This document shows, piece by piece, positions 9,904 through 22,008 of a stretch of DNA of 64,000 nt. Made by a program: the position numbers and the translations under genes. The DNA comes from Mycoemilia scoparia (taxonomy: Eukaryota; Kickxellomycota; Kickxellomycetes; Kickxellales; Kickxellaceae), in assembly GCA_027575805.1 (NCBI GenBank), contig JANBPU010000001.1:558001-622000 (forward strand). The letters are read 5' to 3'. The stretch's first letter is position 1. The number at the start of each line of letters is the position of its first letter. A model generated the notes under the pieces. The model was not told the origin of the DNA. It did no database searches and was given only the letters and a program-made list of their open reading frames with translations.

Positions 9904-12248
9904 ATGGCTTTGCAATTAACTGCGGCATTCAAAAAGGCTGAAGAAGAAAGTAAGTTTTTGTATAGTATTATGTGGCATAGATCAACTTTTGCTGCGTCTA
10001 TTACCATTGTAGTATACCATTATAGCTTGCGCCGCCTTCTCTAACCGAATACTTTTTGACTTTTGAATTCGAATTATGTAGATCGCCCAGCATTTGTTGC
10101 TTTTGTCACCGCTGGCTTCCCAAATGTCGAAGAGACGCCCGATATATTGCTTGGTCTACAAAAGGGCGGGGTTGATGTTATTGAGCTAGGTAGGTTCACC
10201 ACAGAAGCATTGTAATACACACAGGCTTTGTTGCAATAAAGACCCTCATTATATACTGTTTGAGAGATCTCGATTTAAACTAACATCTGTGGATATGCAT
10301 GCAAACAGGTATTCCTTTTACCGATCCTTTGGCAGATGGTCCAACTATCCAGGAGGCCCATATTGTTGCTCTAAAGAACAAGGTTGACATCGACACATGT
10401 CTTGAACTGGCCAAGAAGGCCAGAGATAGGGGCTTGACCGTCCCTCTCGTGTTCATGGGATACTACAATCCTATAATGCAGTATGGTGAAGAAAAGCTTG
10501 CTCAAAGATGCGCCGAAGTTGGGATCAACGGGTTCATCCCTGTCGACTTGCCACCAGAGGAGGCTAAGTCATTCTGCGAGGTCGTGAATAAGGCTGGCCT
10601 ATCTTATGTTCCCCTGATCACACCATCAACAACCAGCCACAGAATTGGCCACCTTGCCTCGGTTGCATCCTCATTCATCTACGTCGTTTCACGCCTGGGC
10701 GTCACCGGCGTAAAGGAGACAGTCAGCGAAGAGCTACCAGAGCTGATTAGCAGAATTCGTGTCCATACCAAGCTTCCTTTGGCTGTTGGATTTGGTGTTG
10801 GAAATGCCAAACAGTTCCGTGAAATTGGTGCTCTCTCAGATGGCGTTGTCATTGGCAGCAAGCTGATCAATGTCTTGAAGAATACGCCTGAAGGCCAGTA
10901 CGGAAAGGCCGCCGAGGAGTTCGTGCATGAGGTCTCGGGACGCAAGGATGGCCGCTACGTTCGCGAGCAGCCACTTCCCACCTACGTTACAGAAACTGCC
11001 GAGCCATTTGTTTCTGAAGACAAGTCACATCACCGTTTTGGCGAGTTTGGTGGTCAGTATGTCCCAGAAGCCCTGTTTGATTGTCTAGAGGAACTTGAAA
11101 AGGCATACAACGAGTGCAAGAGCGACCCCGAGTTCTGGAAAGAATTCAAGAGCTACTATGACTATATTGGAAGACCATCCGTGTTGTATAAGGCCGACCA
11201 GCTAACCAAGAAGGTTGGCGGTGCTACTATTTGGCTCAAGCGCGAGGATCTCAACCACACCGGCGCTCACAAAATCAACAACGCCCTAGGCCAGGCATTG
11301 TTGGCTAAGAGACTTGGCAAGAAGCGCATCATCGCCGAGACTGGTGCTGGGCAGCACGGTGTGGCCACGGCTACCATGTGTGCTCGCATGGGTCTGGAGT
11401 GCGTCGTCTATATGGGTGCCGAGGATGTTCGCCGTCAGGCACTGAATGTATTTAGGATGAGGCTTCTTGGAGCCAAGGTTATTGCCGTTCACAATGGTGC
11501 AAAGACACTCAAGGACGCCGTCAACGAGGCCATGAGAGACTGGGTTACCAATGTCAGAACCACCCACTACCTGGTTGGCTCAGCCATTGGGCCACATCCC
11601 TTCCCAACTCTTGTGCGCGATTTCCAGTCGATTCTTGGCGAGGAAACCAAGAAGCAGATAGTTGAACACACTGGATCTCTTCCTGATGGTGTTGTTGCCT
11701 GTGTTGGTGGTGGCAGCAATGCCATTGGTATGTTCTATCCATTTATCAAGGACACTTCAGTAAGGCTTTTTGGCGCCGAGGCAGCTGGCGATGGCATCGA
11801 AACAACCCGCCACTCGGCCACTCTCAGCAAGGGTACCCTTGGTGTGTTCCACGGAGCCAAGACCTACTTACTTCAAGATGAGAAGGGACAAATCCTTGAG
11901 CCACACAGTGTCAGCGCTGGTCTTGACTACCCAGGAGTTGGTCCTGAGCATTCCTGGTTGAAGGCCACTGGGCGCGGCGAGTACAGTGCTGTCAGCGACA
12001 AGGAGGCATTGATCGGGTTCCGCCTCTTGTGCGAGACAGAAGGTATCATTCCTGCCCTCGAATCCTCGCATGCCATCTACCATGGCGTTGATGTTGCCAA
12101 GAGACTTGGCTCAGGAAAGAACATTGTAATATGCCTTTCTGGTCGCGGAGACAAGGATGTCAACACAGTTGCAGAGGTATTGCCAGAAATAGGACCTCAA
12201 ATCGGCTGGGATCTTCGCTTTGAAGCAGACCCATCTGTACAAAACTAG
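9904..12248 (+). CDS. TRP5: Tryptophan synthase, fused alpha-beta (TRP5 type)
   Basis: Three exons (9904..9949, 10082..10189, 10309..12248) give a 697-aa bifunctional enzyme for the last two steps of tryptophan synthesis. The alpha half cleaves indole-3-glycerol phosphate. It carries [14 protein letters not shown] and [20 protein letters not shown], which holds the catalytic Glu and Asp. The beta half begins near [15 protein letters not shown] and joins indole to serine with PLP; the PLP lysine is in [11 protein letters not shown] and the phosphate-binding loop is [10 protein letters not shown]. The order alpha then beta in one chain is the fungal arrangement. The first exon ([15 protein letters not shown]) is short, and the intron joins restore NRPAF and ELGIPF exactly. 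A TGACTCA box lies upstream. Confidence 0.97.
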
Positions 12249-12270
12249 CAGCTTAACTATTGTTTTTACC

Positions 12271-12409
12271 ACATGGGTGGTTATTTCAAAGGGCTAAATG
12301 CAGACAGTGCATGATGATGTGTTGGTCAATGATAATATAGGCTGGCTAGTATGCAGGTTGAAATTGGCCTATTAGTAAAACTTGGTTCTTCAAAAATAAC
12401 CACTCATGT
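12271..12409. mobile_element. MITE subfamily B copy
   Basis: About 139 bp with inverted ends ACATGGGTGGTTATTT and AAAATAACCACTCATGT. The interior TCAATGATAATATAGGCTGG is the subfamily B signature. It lies 22 bp after the tryptophan synthase stop, so it may fall in that gene's 3' UTR. Confidence 0.8.
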
Positions 12410-12918
12410 TAAGATAGTTGGTCCGCAGCCATAAAGCTTGCAGTTATTTGCTTCGCAATTTTACCTTATATATATACACACACACAGACACACACGGACA
12501 ACTGCTGTTTGATATTTCTTAATAAAACCACAGACACTACATATGCAAGCTGAATTTTCATTATAAGAGTGCAGCAAGACATTGTTTTATAGTAAAGGTT
12601 GTGATTTTCATGAGCACGGCTTTGGTCACAAAGTATTATTGAATAATCTCAATAAAAGAGCATTGGGTTTGGGAGTTGTTGAATAAAAATAACAGTCTCT
12701 TTTATCACCATCCTATCAAAGATACAGGGTGCACGCGACCTTGGCACAACAAGCAGCAAGCAAAGAGTCAGCCTGTGTGTGTTCAGAACACACGCTCACG
12801 CTGCGGTTGAACTGATTACATCGCATAAAAGGCCATTTAGCTTGCGTATCCTTTTGCTTCTTTTACCATCATCGTTGTCGTCGCCACTTGTAGTTATTTC
12901 TACTTTTTTTCCTTAAAA

Positions 12919-13990
12919 ATGAGCAACGTTCCAAACCACCCTCCTCCCACATATGAGGAAAGCCAGCTAATTGGCACCAATGATCCTTATTACCCAAACA
13001 TTCCAAGCGAATTTGCTGAAGGAGGCAAAGTTGGCGAGTCAAGCTTGGAAATTCGAATGGGTAAGTGTCAGTTTATTTTAAATTCATTTGCAATGCATGC
13101 AAGAGAGCCACCAGAACTCCTGTCTTTCTGACATTTAGCAGTATTAAAATAACGAAATGTATGTGTGTATGTGTGTGTGTGTGTCCGAATTTATAGCATT
13201 TATTCGCAAGGTCTACTCAATTCTAACAGCACAGATAATATTTACCTTTTCGATTTCTGTCTTGTTCATCAAAAACCAAACAATAAACAGGTGGATCTTT
13301 TTAAAGTATGTATTGTTTTACCATCCTTTTATATACATCTAGTATCGTTTAGAATCGATTCTAGCTCTGATTTAACATCTGCTTTTGTACTATATCAGCC
13401 AATGGTTCGGAATGGTCGCAATTGTCGGCTATCTGGCTTCCTTCTTTTTGCTATTCGCCTTCCGTACAAAATCACCAGCAAACAGATACTTGCTTGGGCT
13501 ATTCACATTTATGACATCTTTGACGATCGGAATTGTATCTGTTCAGTACGAGCTTGACGTTGTCCTCCAGGCATTAATTTTGGCCATTGCACTTTTCGTT
13601 TCTCTTACGCTATTCACATTCCAGTCCAAATATGACTTTTCCAAGCTCGGCCCAATGTAAGTAATACACAACACATATACACTTTTATGCAAACAGAATT
13701 CTTGCCATACTAAGCAACCGTTTCTACTTTATTATAGCCTATTCTTTGCTCTTCTTGGAGTCATCTTTGTGGGACTGATAAACATCTTCATTCCATTCGG
13801 TAGTACCTTCAGACTTGTCATTGCAGTCGTATCCGTGATAATATTCTGTGGCTTCATCTTATTTGACACCTATATGATCATAAACCACTTGTATCCAGAC
13901 CAATACATCGATGCCTGTATCAGTCTTTACCTGGATTTCATCAACCTATTCCTTAATTTGCTCCGCATTCTTGGAAATTCGGATAACTAG
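12919..13990 (+). CDS. Bax inhibitor-1 / TMBIM (lifeguard-type) membrane protein
   Basis: Four exons (12919..13060, 13197..13305, 13399..13656, 13738..13990) give a 253-aa protein. The N-terminus is a short cytosolic proline-rich segment (NHPPPTYEES), a PPxY motif of the kind bound by WW-domain E3 ligases such as Rsp5. After IRMAFIRKVYSILTAQ come about seven hydrophobic segments, including TSLTIGIVSVQY and ALILAIALFVSLTLFTFQSK. The C-terminal part reads IFCGFILFDTYMII, then DACISLYLDFINLFLNLLRIL. Both are hallmarks of the family (FDT and a DLINLFL-like segment). Yeast Bxi1/Ybh3 and human TMBIM proteins act in the ER, Golgi or vacuole on calcium balance and cell-death control. Every splice join restores the family frame. 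Confidence 0.92.
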
Positions 13991-14212
13991 ATAATACATC
14001 TGTGCTTTAAACCTAAATAGCCATACACCCACCTACTAGGATAAGTTGTTTTGGATTTTTTTGCCAAGAAGCCTTCTAATAGTTAAATGATATTACTCAT
14101 CTTTTAAATTGATTTACTTTTATGTTGTTTTATCTCTGGTATTATAATGATGGCGAAGTTAAATTTTCATGCTACAATAAGACTTGACCTATTCACAATC
14201 AATTGAATTTGG

Positions 14213-14310
14213 ATCATAATTTTTGAAGAGTACCTTTGGTGTCCAATGCTTATAGGCGAGGCAATCACAAACTATTAGTAAATGGTCATCCTTCAAAAAT
14301 AACTACCCAT
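14213..14310. mobile_element. MITE copy, shortened
   Basis: About 98 bp between the inverted ends ATCATAATTTTTGAAG and CTTCAAAAATAACTACCCAT. The interior is A-like (GTGTCCAATGCTTATAGG, GCAATCACA). It lies between the convergent ends of the Bax-inhibitor gene and RPB2. Confidence 0.7.
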
Positions 14311-14526
14311 TTAATGGACCTAATAATAATGAATAGAATGGAAAATTGGATAGATTTATTTTTTAATTTGCTGTAAGAACGCATTTAGTATATAGTAGAG
14401 AGTGGGAATTTATAAAGTGTGGGTTAATATCCTGCGATATGTAATATAGCACTATAAGAATATCGCAATAAAATTGGAAAATGTCATGAATACGAAATAA
14501 AAATATACCTAATAAAAAACGGAGAT

Positions 14527-17500
14527 TTAGTTATACTTGTCAATACTATGGACCATCAGTCGAGGTGCAATGTTCATTGCCATGAGCTCTTGGAACAGAA
14601 GTTTGCAAGCATATGGAATGTGAACCTGACTGATCTGTGTCTTATTTCTACAAGCTCTACACTCAAACTGATTTTTCTTGAGGCTAGCGACTGCCATCAA
14701 ACCACATCGGTCACAAACATGGACACGGTAGGCGTCACTAGCATCGAACAAACGTTCTTTTAGGAAGCTAGCGACACCATGAGAAATCATACAGTTGTGC
14801 GCAACCACTCCGTTGGCAATAAAGTTATGGTTCTGGGACACTTGAATGTCATAAACTTTGCTCTTGCCCTCAAGCGAAGATACATTCACCGCCTCCAGAT
14901 ACATCCTGAATTGAGATTTGACAGCACTTTCTGTATATTCGTTAAACCATTCTTTGGCACCAATAGATGAAAGATGACTGTCAAAGTTCACCAGTTTGTT
15001 GGGATTTGTCTCATTTTGATCTCCAGAGTGACGGCCACAATAATATTTGTGCAGTATACCAAATTCAGGGGTTTGAGTATCAAGCTTCTCGTCCGAAGAA
15101 ACAACAATGGCCTTGTCTTTAGATGCCTCGCTTCCGGAAATACCACTGAACAATATCTGTTGTAGCTGTTTATAAGAAGCAATAGCTTCTATTTGGGCGG
15201 ACTTGACAATGTTGTGGCTAACACCAACAGTCATGTGGAATAGACAAACATCTCTTTCCTTCAGGACAATTGTGGTTCCTTCACTATTATCAGTTTTATC
15301 TTGTAGCGTAAGCGTGTCTTGGTTAAATCCGAGGATCGACATTATATAGGTAAGGTCAGCCAAAGAAGTGGCAGAGTTCTGATTTGACTTGAAGACAAAT
15401 GGAACATCAAGGTGACCATCTTCAATGGTGATGGCCTTGGAGGTACCCAAAGCCATTCCTCCAAATAGACCGCTGGCAAGCTCGCGAAGAAGCACTGGGT
15501 TGGCAGCTTCGGTTACTGATCTAACAGTTAGAGAACCCTTCTGACCAATAGTCGAGATGAGTGGCTCTACTGTGGGGATTTGTATATAGTAGCTTCCATC
15601 CTTTTCAATCTGTGTAGCTGCACCACAGAATAGCTTGACATCTCTCAGAATAGATTCAGAGTCATATGAATTTTCAGCAGTAAATACAGCCGACTCATCT
15701 CCACTTATGTCCTGTTGGGCCAAAATGCGACCAACAAGGCGGTAGGCGGCACAAAGTTTTTGATAGGTTGCAAAACTGCTTACACCGATGGTCTTCATAT
15801 CATTGATGAAATCCACTGAGGGTGGCTGAATACTCTTTACAACCTTGTGTCCAGTCAGGTCCGTTGCAGCCCTCCACTGGTTATCGCTGCAAAGGAATGG
15901 ATGGTCCTTTGTGCATGTAACAAATGTTCCGTCATGGAAGATGACCTTAACACACTCTTGCTCTCCTTTATCCGCAAACCCGACAATACTATCGCTTTCA
16001 ATAGATTTTTTCTCTTGATTGAATGAAATCAGGTCTTGATTTTGCATATCGATGAGTGAATCGAGACGAACCTTAGCATGTGGTAAAGATATAGCCATAT
16101 CTCCCGTCAAACAATCACGTTCCATCTCACCGAAACGAAGACCACCATCACGCGACCTACCTTCGACAGGCTGTCTAGTCAAAATCTGGACGGGACCTCT
16201 GGCACGCGAGTTACCGGTCCATACAGGGATACCATTACGACGAACGTAGAATACGTGACCAGGAACCTCAATGCAGTGAACTGTTCCAGTGTAGCCAATA
16301 ATTTGCTCAATTTCATCACTGGATAGATGTGTACCTGGTTGGTTGACTTCTGGTTTGAGAGCATCGGGATTATCCAGGATAGTCACGCACATTTCTTGGT
16401 TGTCGTAAGACTTGATGTTTGCAGCCAAACCACCATGAAGGCATAATCTCTGGATATCATCAGCCATGCAACTTGTAGTGATGATGTGGGTATTCTTAGT
16501 CATAGACTCTGCTTGAGCCAAGATCATACCATCAAGCAAAGCAGAACACTGTGGTGCACTTAGAGCCCAAACCCATGATGGAAGTCTACGAGCATTGAGG
16601 TCAGATGAAACTGTTTGAGATACAAGTTCAAAAACTGCTTCATTGAAAATCGACAGAGCAGTTTTATCTATGTGCTCAAATGTAACACCAAGTTGTGATA
16701 GGAGCTTGGAAATAACATCCCTAGAGTGTAAGGACTTTGTGCTAATTGAGATAGAGGTCGATGCTTGCTCGTACCCTGATAACAAGCATGCGCCCAAAAT
16801 AGATAGCCATACGTTTTCGGTTTGCGAGTCCTGATCCTCAAATAGTGAAAGCTTGGCCCGAGGAGCATTCCATTGGGCATTTTTCTGGTAAGAAACATGT
16901 TTTCTCCACAGCCTGTCAGCACGGCAAAGTTCATAATCCTCAGATAGATCCGAACCTGGTGTTTTGTTGACCCACATGCGATGGTTCAGGGTGGTGACAA
17001 GGCTGATTTGAGGATTTTCAATCTGATACATTGGCCCATTGTGATCATAGTTAAACAGCTGCTTGGGCCTTTCGTAAGATAATACGCCCCCCTTTTGAAG
17101 AGTTGCCACACGCTCGGCTTTGCTTAGCTCAGTTATAGGTTTCCAGCCATTCTCAGTAAGGACCTCGTGATCTGGAGTAAGACAATGTATCTTATCGTCC
17201 ACCATGTGCTTCAGACGTTGGTAATAAGTAGGACCAAGGAAGATTTGGGCAGCTAGTTTACGACCGGTGTGTCCGTTATACATGACCTCAAAACCTCTGG
17301 GTTGGTAGTTGCGGGCAAGCAGCTCTCGAGAAATAGCTTCTACAGTGACATTGGTGAATGGCGTGGCATCACCTTCCAAGCCAATGAGTGAGGATAATTT
17401 TGACAGCAAACACTCAATCAAGTGCCCAATTGTCATACGAGATGGAATAGCGTGGGGATTGACAATGAGGTCAGGGACGATGCCTTCGATTGTGAAGGGC

Positions 17501-20500
17501 ATATCTTCGGTTCTGTATGTCATACCAATTGTACCTTTTTGTCCGTGACGGGACGCAAATTTATCACCAATCTGGGGAACACGTGTTGAACGTACACGAA
17601 CCTTAACAAAACGCACACCGTCGCCATTAGTTGTAATCATGACTCGGTCAATGATACCATGTTCAGTTGATCGGAGAGGCTTGGAAGCATCGATTTTGGT
17701 ATGGTTTTTCGTTCTCTGGCCTAGTTCAAGAGACTCGGCAGGAATGGGAGTGGTCTTGCCGATGATAATGTCATCACCAGTAACTCGAGTACCAGGGGCA
17801 ACAAGCCCATCTTCCTCCAACTTTTCATAGGTTCCGTGCTTAAGACGAAGAGTAGTCTCACGGGTAGGCTTTTCAAATCTACCTATACTGTCACCGCCCT
17901 CTCTATTCTCTTCGTCTTGGTATGATCTGAAGTATAAGGATCTGAAAAGGCCTCGATCAATGGAGGATTGGTTCATAATGGTAGAATCCTCCTGGTTGTA
18001 TCCTGAATAGCAGAGAATGCCGACAATGGCATTCTGACCAGCTGGGAGTTCACAGAACTTGAGGTATTCCATCGCTCTTGTGGTAGCGAGAGGCTTTTGG
18101 GGATAATAGAGAATATTCGACAAAGTGTCCATACGAAGCTGGTAGTTAGTAAGCATAATTCCCATCGCTTGCTTACCCATAGCAGATTGGTAGGTATTAC
18201 GTGGTGACTGGTTGTGATCGGGGAATGGAATAATTGAAGCACAAATACCTAGAATCATTGATGGATGGATTTCACAATGCGTCCAAGAATTGATATAGAT
18301 ATTACGCTTGGATCTGATACGGAATGAGGGATCCGCTGGTTTGCTTGGCTCGATTCCTGATTTGTGGTAATCATAGCTTTCGCGCAGCTCTTCTGGGGTC
18401 ATACATATCATGGCTGTTTCCTCTTCTTCAGCATCAAGGTACTCGATAAGGCCGTCACTGATCAGTGAATGCCATCCATCACCTTCATCTTCCTGGAATT
18501 CCTGCTCCTCTAGCCTTTGCACATGCTCAGGGCGTACCCTTAGTTGTAGATCATCTACGACAAACAGTGGACGACAGACACGGCCCTCATCTGTATAAAT
18601 ACGCAGCTCCTTTTCGCGAATGTCACGCACAATGGAAATGTCGAACGATAGAGATGTTTCGCGGCGCATTTGCCTCAGCTGAGGAACAAGTTTGTTTACC
18701 TCTCTATGGATGCCTAGCCACACACCATTGACAAAGATCTTGGTCGCGTCTGAAATGTTGGTTACCTGAAGTTCCTCGAGGTTTTCCATGCCCCAATCGT
18801 TTAGGAAATCGTGAATTGGCTGGGCACTGCATGAAATTGTAACGTGTGCCATCAACGCAAGGTTCTTGACCAGACCACATGCCTGTCCTTCTGGGGTCTC
18901 AGCCGGACAGTTATGGCTCACAATGCTGTTTGCAAAGAATGAGTGGTTCTTTGAGACTGTGTTGAAGTCGAAAACGGCCTCTGGCTCAATTTCCTCGACA
19001 GTCACTATGGGACTCCACACAAAGGAAGGAGATTCGCTTGAGTAAAGCTTTTGGAATTCGTCCCATCCCATGAAGCTATTGGGACTGACTGTGGTGGTAC
19101 TCTGCTTATTGAAGTGCTCACGCATCTTGAGGTACTCAACAGGTGCAGCGCTGCGGCGCGACTTGTATGCAGAATAACGATACCCGACACGCTCATAGAA
19201 TGCAACGATGTTGTCACCAGAGAGCCCAACTTGAACAAGAGCAGAAAACTTGTTATTGACTGTAAAGCGAGATACCGAAGCTGAAATATCAACGTCAGCT
19301 AGGAGCTTGACGATCTGACTAGCGTATGTCTCCGTAGTGGGTAATAGCTCCTCAGTGCAAGGCAGTTGTAGGGGATCCATACAAGCACTCGACTTGGCCT
19401 GGCTCCTTGTGATGGAAATATAGCAGCCATCGCCGCCAAATAGCGCTGCAAGGAATTCACGCTTAACAAGGACTGGGGCACCACAAAGCCACTGTGGCAA
19501 AGTGCGAGCCTGGTCATGCCTGTTACCACAACGTCCTCCAAGCCCATAAAGGAAGGCACAAATATCAGCAGCAAGGCTCAGGCGCTTATGTGATCCCTTG
19601 CTATTTACAACCATTTCCTCTACAGTACCTGGTTCGAAACCAAGGGTGGCCAAGTCGCAGTTTACAGCAGCAGCATCAGCGTCTTCCCCAAGGAATAGGC
19701 CACCGCTCCATCTGCCCCCACATATGTCAAGATTTCCAGCGCATTGGACAGCACCGAGAAGGCGGGTTGCGGCCAGCAATTTAGGAAGGGGCAACTCAGC
19801 GTCCACTAATCCGAGTTTCTGTAGACGTGCGAGAGTTGCGGCTGGGGGTGCGTTCTCCAGACGGTCATAATCAGCAGCTGCCAAACGGAGCAAATAACTC
19901 TCAGGTGGGGGGATATAGGCAGGCTGTGGGGACACCAACAGGGCGTGTTTGGCGGCGTTGAGGTCGCCAACATGGATCCAGGCAGGTTTGCCAACTTCGC
20001 CAGTTTGAGGATCTATCGGTGCAGCGCGCAATGGGTGCTCTGGTGTGGCCTTGATGATGCGCCCGTCGGCCATAGTGACGCGAAGTAGGCGCTCGGGCAT
20101 CTTGCGGAACCAATGATCAATGGCACTTCCTGTGACAGAAAGAGTGTCAGGGTTGATGGTTGCTACGCGCGAACCGTCAGCCAAGTCACAGATTCGGGCA
20201 ACGTCCATACCATTGTCCAATACCACTTCGGTATCAGCAGTAACGCAAACAAGACCCCAATGCGTATTGTGGAGCTGGCGTGGTTTAGCAATTTTACCGT
20301 CACGGCCAATTGGCGTGTTGCAACGACGAAGATGTGAAAGCGTTGAGGCAAATGTGTATCTGTTAAGTACCTGGGAGACACCAGCGCGAGACTGCATGGC
20401 CTTCTTTTGGTCACCCCAGTTTCCGGTTGCCAGAGAATACTTAAGGCCAGTAGTGATGGTGGTGGACTTGATGCCAATAGTGGGCCTGAACTCCCTCCCG

Positions 20501-22008
20501 CTATCAATACACTTTTGCATGTAGCGCGTCACATCCTTTGTCATTTTTCGGAATAGATTTCTAAACAGCATAGCCAAAAGAGGACCAGCCAAGTCCATTC
20601 TCTTTTTGCCATAGTGATCACGATCATCTGGGTCCTTCCGTTCAAGCGCACACATGAGCAGACGGTGTACCATGTAGCCAAAGAAAAACGCCTTGCGTGT
20701 CTCATTGTGGATCTGGGTTCCTACATGGGGCAAAAATTCTTTCTGCAAGATCTCGGTGGCATAGGCAATACGGCGATCTTTACTAATGCCAACAGCAGTA
20801 CCACGCTTTCCAATAAAGTCCAAGGCAACTTCTTTTTCCTGAATAACAAAGGCCTCCTCAATAGATGGCTTGAGGAGCTCGAGCATCTGAGTGTCATTGG
20901 GGTCATAGCAAATGTGCTCCAAGATATCCTTCGCTGATATCATACCAAGAGCCCTGAAGATAATCAAGATGGGGATCTCGGCACGAATATATGGAATTGT
21001 AGCATGTATCGTTTGGCCTGTGTCTTTTTCTATGTTCTTTGGGGTCATCTTCAAAGATAAAGGACTGGCCTGTTTGGACATTCTTTCTGCACTACTACGA
21101 ATTTCAGCAACATAGTGGGGACTTGGCAAATTCTTTTGGAAAACGAATATGGTGTTAGTCGCTATACGCTCCTGAGCAATAAGGACCTTTTCTGACCCAT
21201 TGATGATGAAATAGCCACCCTGATCATATGGACACTCATCAAGGTGGTATAAATCTTCATCCTTGAGCTTGTACAGTAGACAGTAATTTGAACGCAACAT
21301 AATTGGAATTTTTCCAACAAAGATCTTCTGTGGGCCGCCATCATCTGTGTGTTCGGTTTCCATATACATATCAGCAACAGACGTTACATTTTGGTTTTCA
21401 GGGTGACTAGGGTCTGCAACTTTAACCTCTCTACTGAAATCGATCAGCAATGGCGAGGCGTATGTAAGATTCCTTAAACGGGCTGCATGGGGGTTCATAA
21501 GTTCTGGCGTGCCGGCCTCAGTTGAACTGGGTCTGGATAGATATGCTTGGCCAAACTTCAAGTGGTGGCGTTTCTGTTGTTACATTATCGTTTGAGCATA
21601 GGATTAGAAAAAGAGCTGTTATAAGCCTACCAGTACAGAACTCCAGTTGAAACAATATACAGGCCTGTACTTACCAAGAGCTCGCGTCCATTATTCCCAG
21701 GGACCGAAGTCTGTAACACGAGATTTTTATTTTCATCTATGACTTGCTGCAAAGTCCTGTCAATGAAATCATTGTACGAACTCAACTGCTGGTACACCAA
21801 GCCGTGCTCGTTGAAATAGCGCGTAATAATTGTCCAGCATTGGTCCTGGGTAATATCTTCACTTTCCTCTTGCTCATACGCGACTATTTTGTTATAATAG
21901 TTCAATAAGGCCAAAATAAGCAAACCTTCAGTTAAGGATTCATATTAGTAAGAAACTTTAAATAAATTTCTCCATACCCTGATCTTCATAATATTCCTCT
22001 GCCTCCAT
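14527..22008 (-). CDS. RPB2: RNA polymerase II second-largest subunit with three in-frame inteins
   Basis: Three exons (21978..22008, 21675..21883, 14527..21573) encode a 2428-aa precursor. Removing the inteins leaves 1217 aa, close to the usual fungal Rpb2 (about 1220). The start gives [20 protein letters not shown]. Extein landmarks in order are [81 protein letters not shown], and [10 protein letters not shown]. The C-terminal zinc site is CDRCG...CRACRNK, and [13 protein letters not shown] lies at the end. Rpb2 forms half of the polymerase II cleft. The three inserts each start with Cys, end with Asn before a Cys or Ser, and restore a conserved extein sequence exactly on removal. Their sites are listed separately. 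No frameshift is seen. Confidence 0.97.
14794..16113 (-). other. Intein 3 in RPB2 (440 aa), before CMISHG
   Basis: The insert lies between [10 protein letters not shown] and [15 protein letters not shown]. It starts [10 protein letters not shown], block B is [14 protein letters not shown], and it ends [19 protein letters not shown] followed by HN, with Cys as the +1 residue. The two LAGLIDADG-like helices read [14 protein letters not shown] and [12 protein letters not shown]. The Asp/Glu expected at the end of each is replaced by Gln and Met. Splicing looks functional; homing endonuclease activity does not. Confidence 0.92.
16210..17184 (-). other. Intein 2 in RPB2 (325 aa), before SRARGPVQ
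   Basis: The insert lies between HMVDDKIH and [14 protein letters not shown]. It starts [14 protein letters not shown], block B is [11 protein letters not shown], and it ends [16 protein letters not shown] with Ser as the +1 residue. The penultimate His of most inteins is Gly here, a known variation. At 325 aa it is the shortest of the three. Its endonuclease-like segments (LGACLLSGY and [14 protein letters not shown]) lack the catalytic acids, so the endonuclease is probably dead. Confidence 0.92.
18910..20247 (-). other. Intein 1 in RPB2 (446 aa), before CPAETPEG
   Basis: The insert splits HWGLV from CPAETPEG. The N-terminal splice block is [10 protein letters not shown] and block B is [14 protein letters not shown] (T-x-x-H). 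The C-terminal block is [20 protein letters not shown] followed by HN, with Cys as the +1 residue. The central region resembles a LAGLIDADG endonuclease. The first dodecapeptide-like segment is [13 protein letters not shown], where the expected acidic residue is missing. The second is [13 protein letters not shown], which keeps an Asp. Splicing residues look complete; endonuclease activity is doubtful. Part of it is clearly more G+C-rich than the host gene. Confidence 0.93.

Noticed and set aside
14527..21561. A 2344-codon open frame as a fusion protein or assembly error
   Set aside because: The extra length falls in three blocks with intein splice motifs, and each removal restores conserved Rpb2 sequence exactly. 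An assembly error would not do that.
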